NCBI GenBank assembly: GCA_963788965.1
Contig: CAWBIK010000006.1
Coordinates: 806,001 to 870,000 of the forward strand
Origin: QHXQ01 sp963788965
GTDB lineage: Bacteria > Acidobacteriota > Blastocatellia > Pyrinomonadales > Pyrinomonadaceae
Direction: 5' to 3'
DNA length: 64,000 nucleotides
The stretch's first letter is position 1. Each line of letters opens with the position of its first letter. The notes below the pieces were generated by a model. It saw only the letters and a list, made by a program, of their open reading frames with translations. It did not search any database and had not been told where the DNA came from. Shown piece after piece: positions 62,979-64,000 of the stretch. A program made the position numbers and the translations under genes.

Positions 62979-63971
62979 TCAAGAGACTCTGATGCGTGGA
63001 TCGAGTCGGCGATAAACTAGATCGGTCAGGGTGTTGGCCAGTATGTACGTGATGCTGATGACAAGGACGCAACCTTGCACGAGGCGATAGTCGCGCTTGC
63101 TGATGCCGTCGTCTATGAGCAGCAGGCCGAGGCCGGGCCAGTTGAAAATCTTTTCGGTGACGATTGCGCCCGCCAGCAGCACGCCGAGTTGCAAGCCGAG
63201 GATCGTGACGACCGGGATCAGCCCGTTCTTCAAGACGTGTTTATAGACGACTGTGCGCTCGCTCAGACCCTTAGCGCGCGCCGTGCGAACATAATCTTCG
63301 TTCAGTTCTTCGATCACCGACGAGCGCACCATGCGCGTCAAGATCGCCGAGAGCGCCGCGCCTAGCGTCACGGCCGGCAACATGATGTCGCTTAGCTCGA
63401 AGCGCCCCGACGGCGCGAGCCAGCCGAGCCGCACGGCGAAGATGTAGATGAGCATCGGCCCCAACACGAAACCGGGCAGGCTGATGCCGACGAGCGCGAC
63501 GACCGATAGCACGTTATCGAGCCAAGTACCGCGTCGCGTCCCGGCGACGACGCCGAGCGGCAGCGCGATAGCGATAGCGACGAGCAGCGCGGCGACCGCG
63601 AGTTGGATGGTCGCCGGATAACGTTGAAGTATCTGTTCAAGCACGGGGCGGTCCGTGCGAAACGAGTTGCCCATGTCGCCATGCAAGATGCCGCGCCAGT
63701 AGTCCACATAACGGTTGTCCGCGCCGTGCCAACGCAAATGGCGCTCGCCCTGTTCGTCGCGCGCGTAGGAAACGAAGAAGGCGGGGCGATTAAGTCCGTG
63801 CTTCTCGCGAAACTGCGCGATCTGTTCGGGCGTCGCCTGCTCGCCCAGCGTCGCCACGGCCGGGTCGCCGGGCACAAGCTCGATCAGCAACGTGACCAGC
63901 GACACCACCGTCCACACGACGAGCAGCAGTAGCGCGATGCGACGGGCAATATCAAGTAGCTTGTGCGTCAT
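62979..63971 (-). CDS. Dpp/Opp-type ABC transporter permease, DppB-like
   Basis: 330 residues. The N-terminus has the OppB 'ELVPGDPAVATLGEQATPEQ' segment, 'GDMGNSFRTDRPVLEQILQR', and a C-terminal EAA loop 'YVRTARAKGLSERTVVYKHV' followed by 'LKNGLIPVVTILGLQLGVLL'. An insert ('ARDEQGERHLRWHGADNRYV') lengthens the first periplasmic loop relative to DppB. First gene of the four-gene minus-strand run dppB-dppC-ABC ATPase-ABC-2 permease. Confidence 0.92.
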   Translation of the reverse strand: MTHKLLDIARRIALLLLVVWTVVSLVTLLIELVPGDPAVATLGEQATPEQIAQFREKHGLNRPAFFVSYARDEQGERHLRWHGADNRYVDYWRGILHGDMGNSFRTDRPVLEQILQRYPATIQLAVAALLVAIAIALPLGVVAGTRRGTWLDNVLSVVALVGISLPGFVLGPMLIYIFAVRLGWLAPSGRFELSDIMLPAVTLGAALSAILTRMVRSSVIEELNEDYVRTARAKGLSERTVVYKHVLKNGLIPVVTILGLQLGVLLAGAIVTEKIFNWPGLGLLLIDDGISKRDYRLVQGCVLVISITYILANTLTDLVYRRLDPRIRVS

Positions 63972-64000
63972 GTGTAAAAGCCGTGACAGGTGACGGGCGA

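Overview
This GC-rich window (about 60 percent GC) comes from a Gram-negative bacterium. I read it as Acidobacteriota, probably Blastocatellia-like. The grounds are indirect: a VWFA-related secreted protein, a PilMNOPQ operon ending in a roadblock gene, a GEMM-I riboswitch ahead of pil genes, family styles such as MidA, DUF3108 and DUF1028, and many 7-nt-period intergenic repeats. No rRNA is present, so the placement is inference.

Layout. 1-5 kb: small lipoprotein, DinB-like protein, zinc-ribbon membrane protein, MidA methyltransferase, MsrA, a membrane protein and uracil-DNA glycosylase, then a decayed IS630-type transposase end. 5-9 kb: double DUF3108 protein and the pyrimidine pair pyrD-pyrF. 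9-13.6 kb: an RsbQ-like hydrolase with a PAS/histidine-kinase/receiver protein, then DUF1028 and membrane proteins. 13.7-18 kb: glycolate oxidase genes glcD-glcE-glcF. 18-25.6 kb: amidohydrolase, SnoaL-like protein, GltS, beta-lactamase-fold protein, methyltransferase, acyl-ACP-desaturase-like protein, and a DsbA/VKOR pair. 25.7-36 kb: glycogen debranching enzyme, several secreted unknowns, a lytic transglycosylase, a 50-residue metallothionein, OsmC, an AlkZ-like protein and a VWFA protein. 36-43.8 kb: tRNA-His, tRNA-Arg and tRNA-Pro, AI-2E transporter, NUDIX, HU, RdgB and two unknown large proteins. 44-50.7 kb: a sigma-70-like promoter, a c-di-GMP-I riboswitch and pilMNOPQ plus a roadblock gene. 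50.8-59.8 kb, opposite strand: mtgA, a histone-deacetylase-like enzyme, a 21-bp tandem repeat with phased GATC sites, pilT and the minor pilins. 60-64 kb: an ABC-2 exporter and Dpp/Opp-type permeases.

The main functional theme is type IV pili. Structural, assembly, retraction and minor-pilin genes lie on both sides of a cell-wall glycosyltransferase, and the assembly operon has a long leader carrying a c-di-GMP aptamer. The second theme is non-coding: at least four families of heptanucleotide-period repeats, often inverted, sit between genes and in places supply the stop codons.

A caution for any reader: at least 18 single-base frame breaks interrupt otherwise well-conserved genes (pyrF, glcD, glcE, a beta-lactamase-like gene, dsbA, slt, vwa, pilM, pilT, pilW, fimT, an ABC ATPase). 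Many fall at GGCC/GGCGG-like contexts, which points to systematic sequencing indels rather than true pseudogenes. Coordinates for these genes span the whole reconstructed gene.
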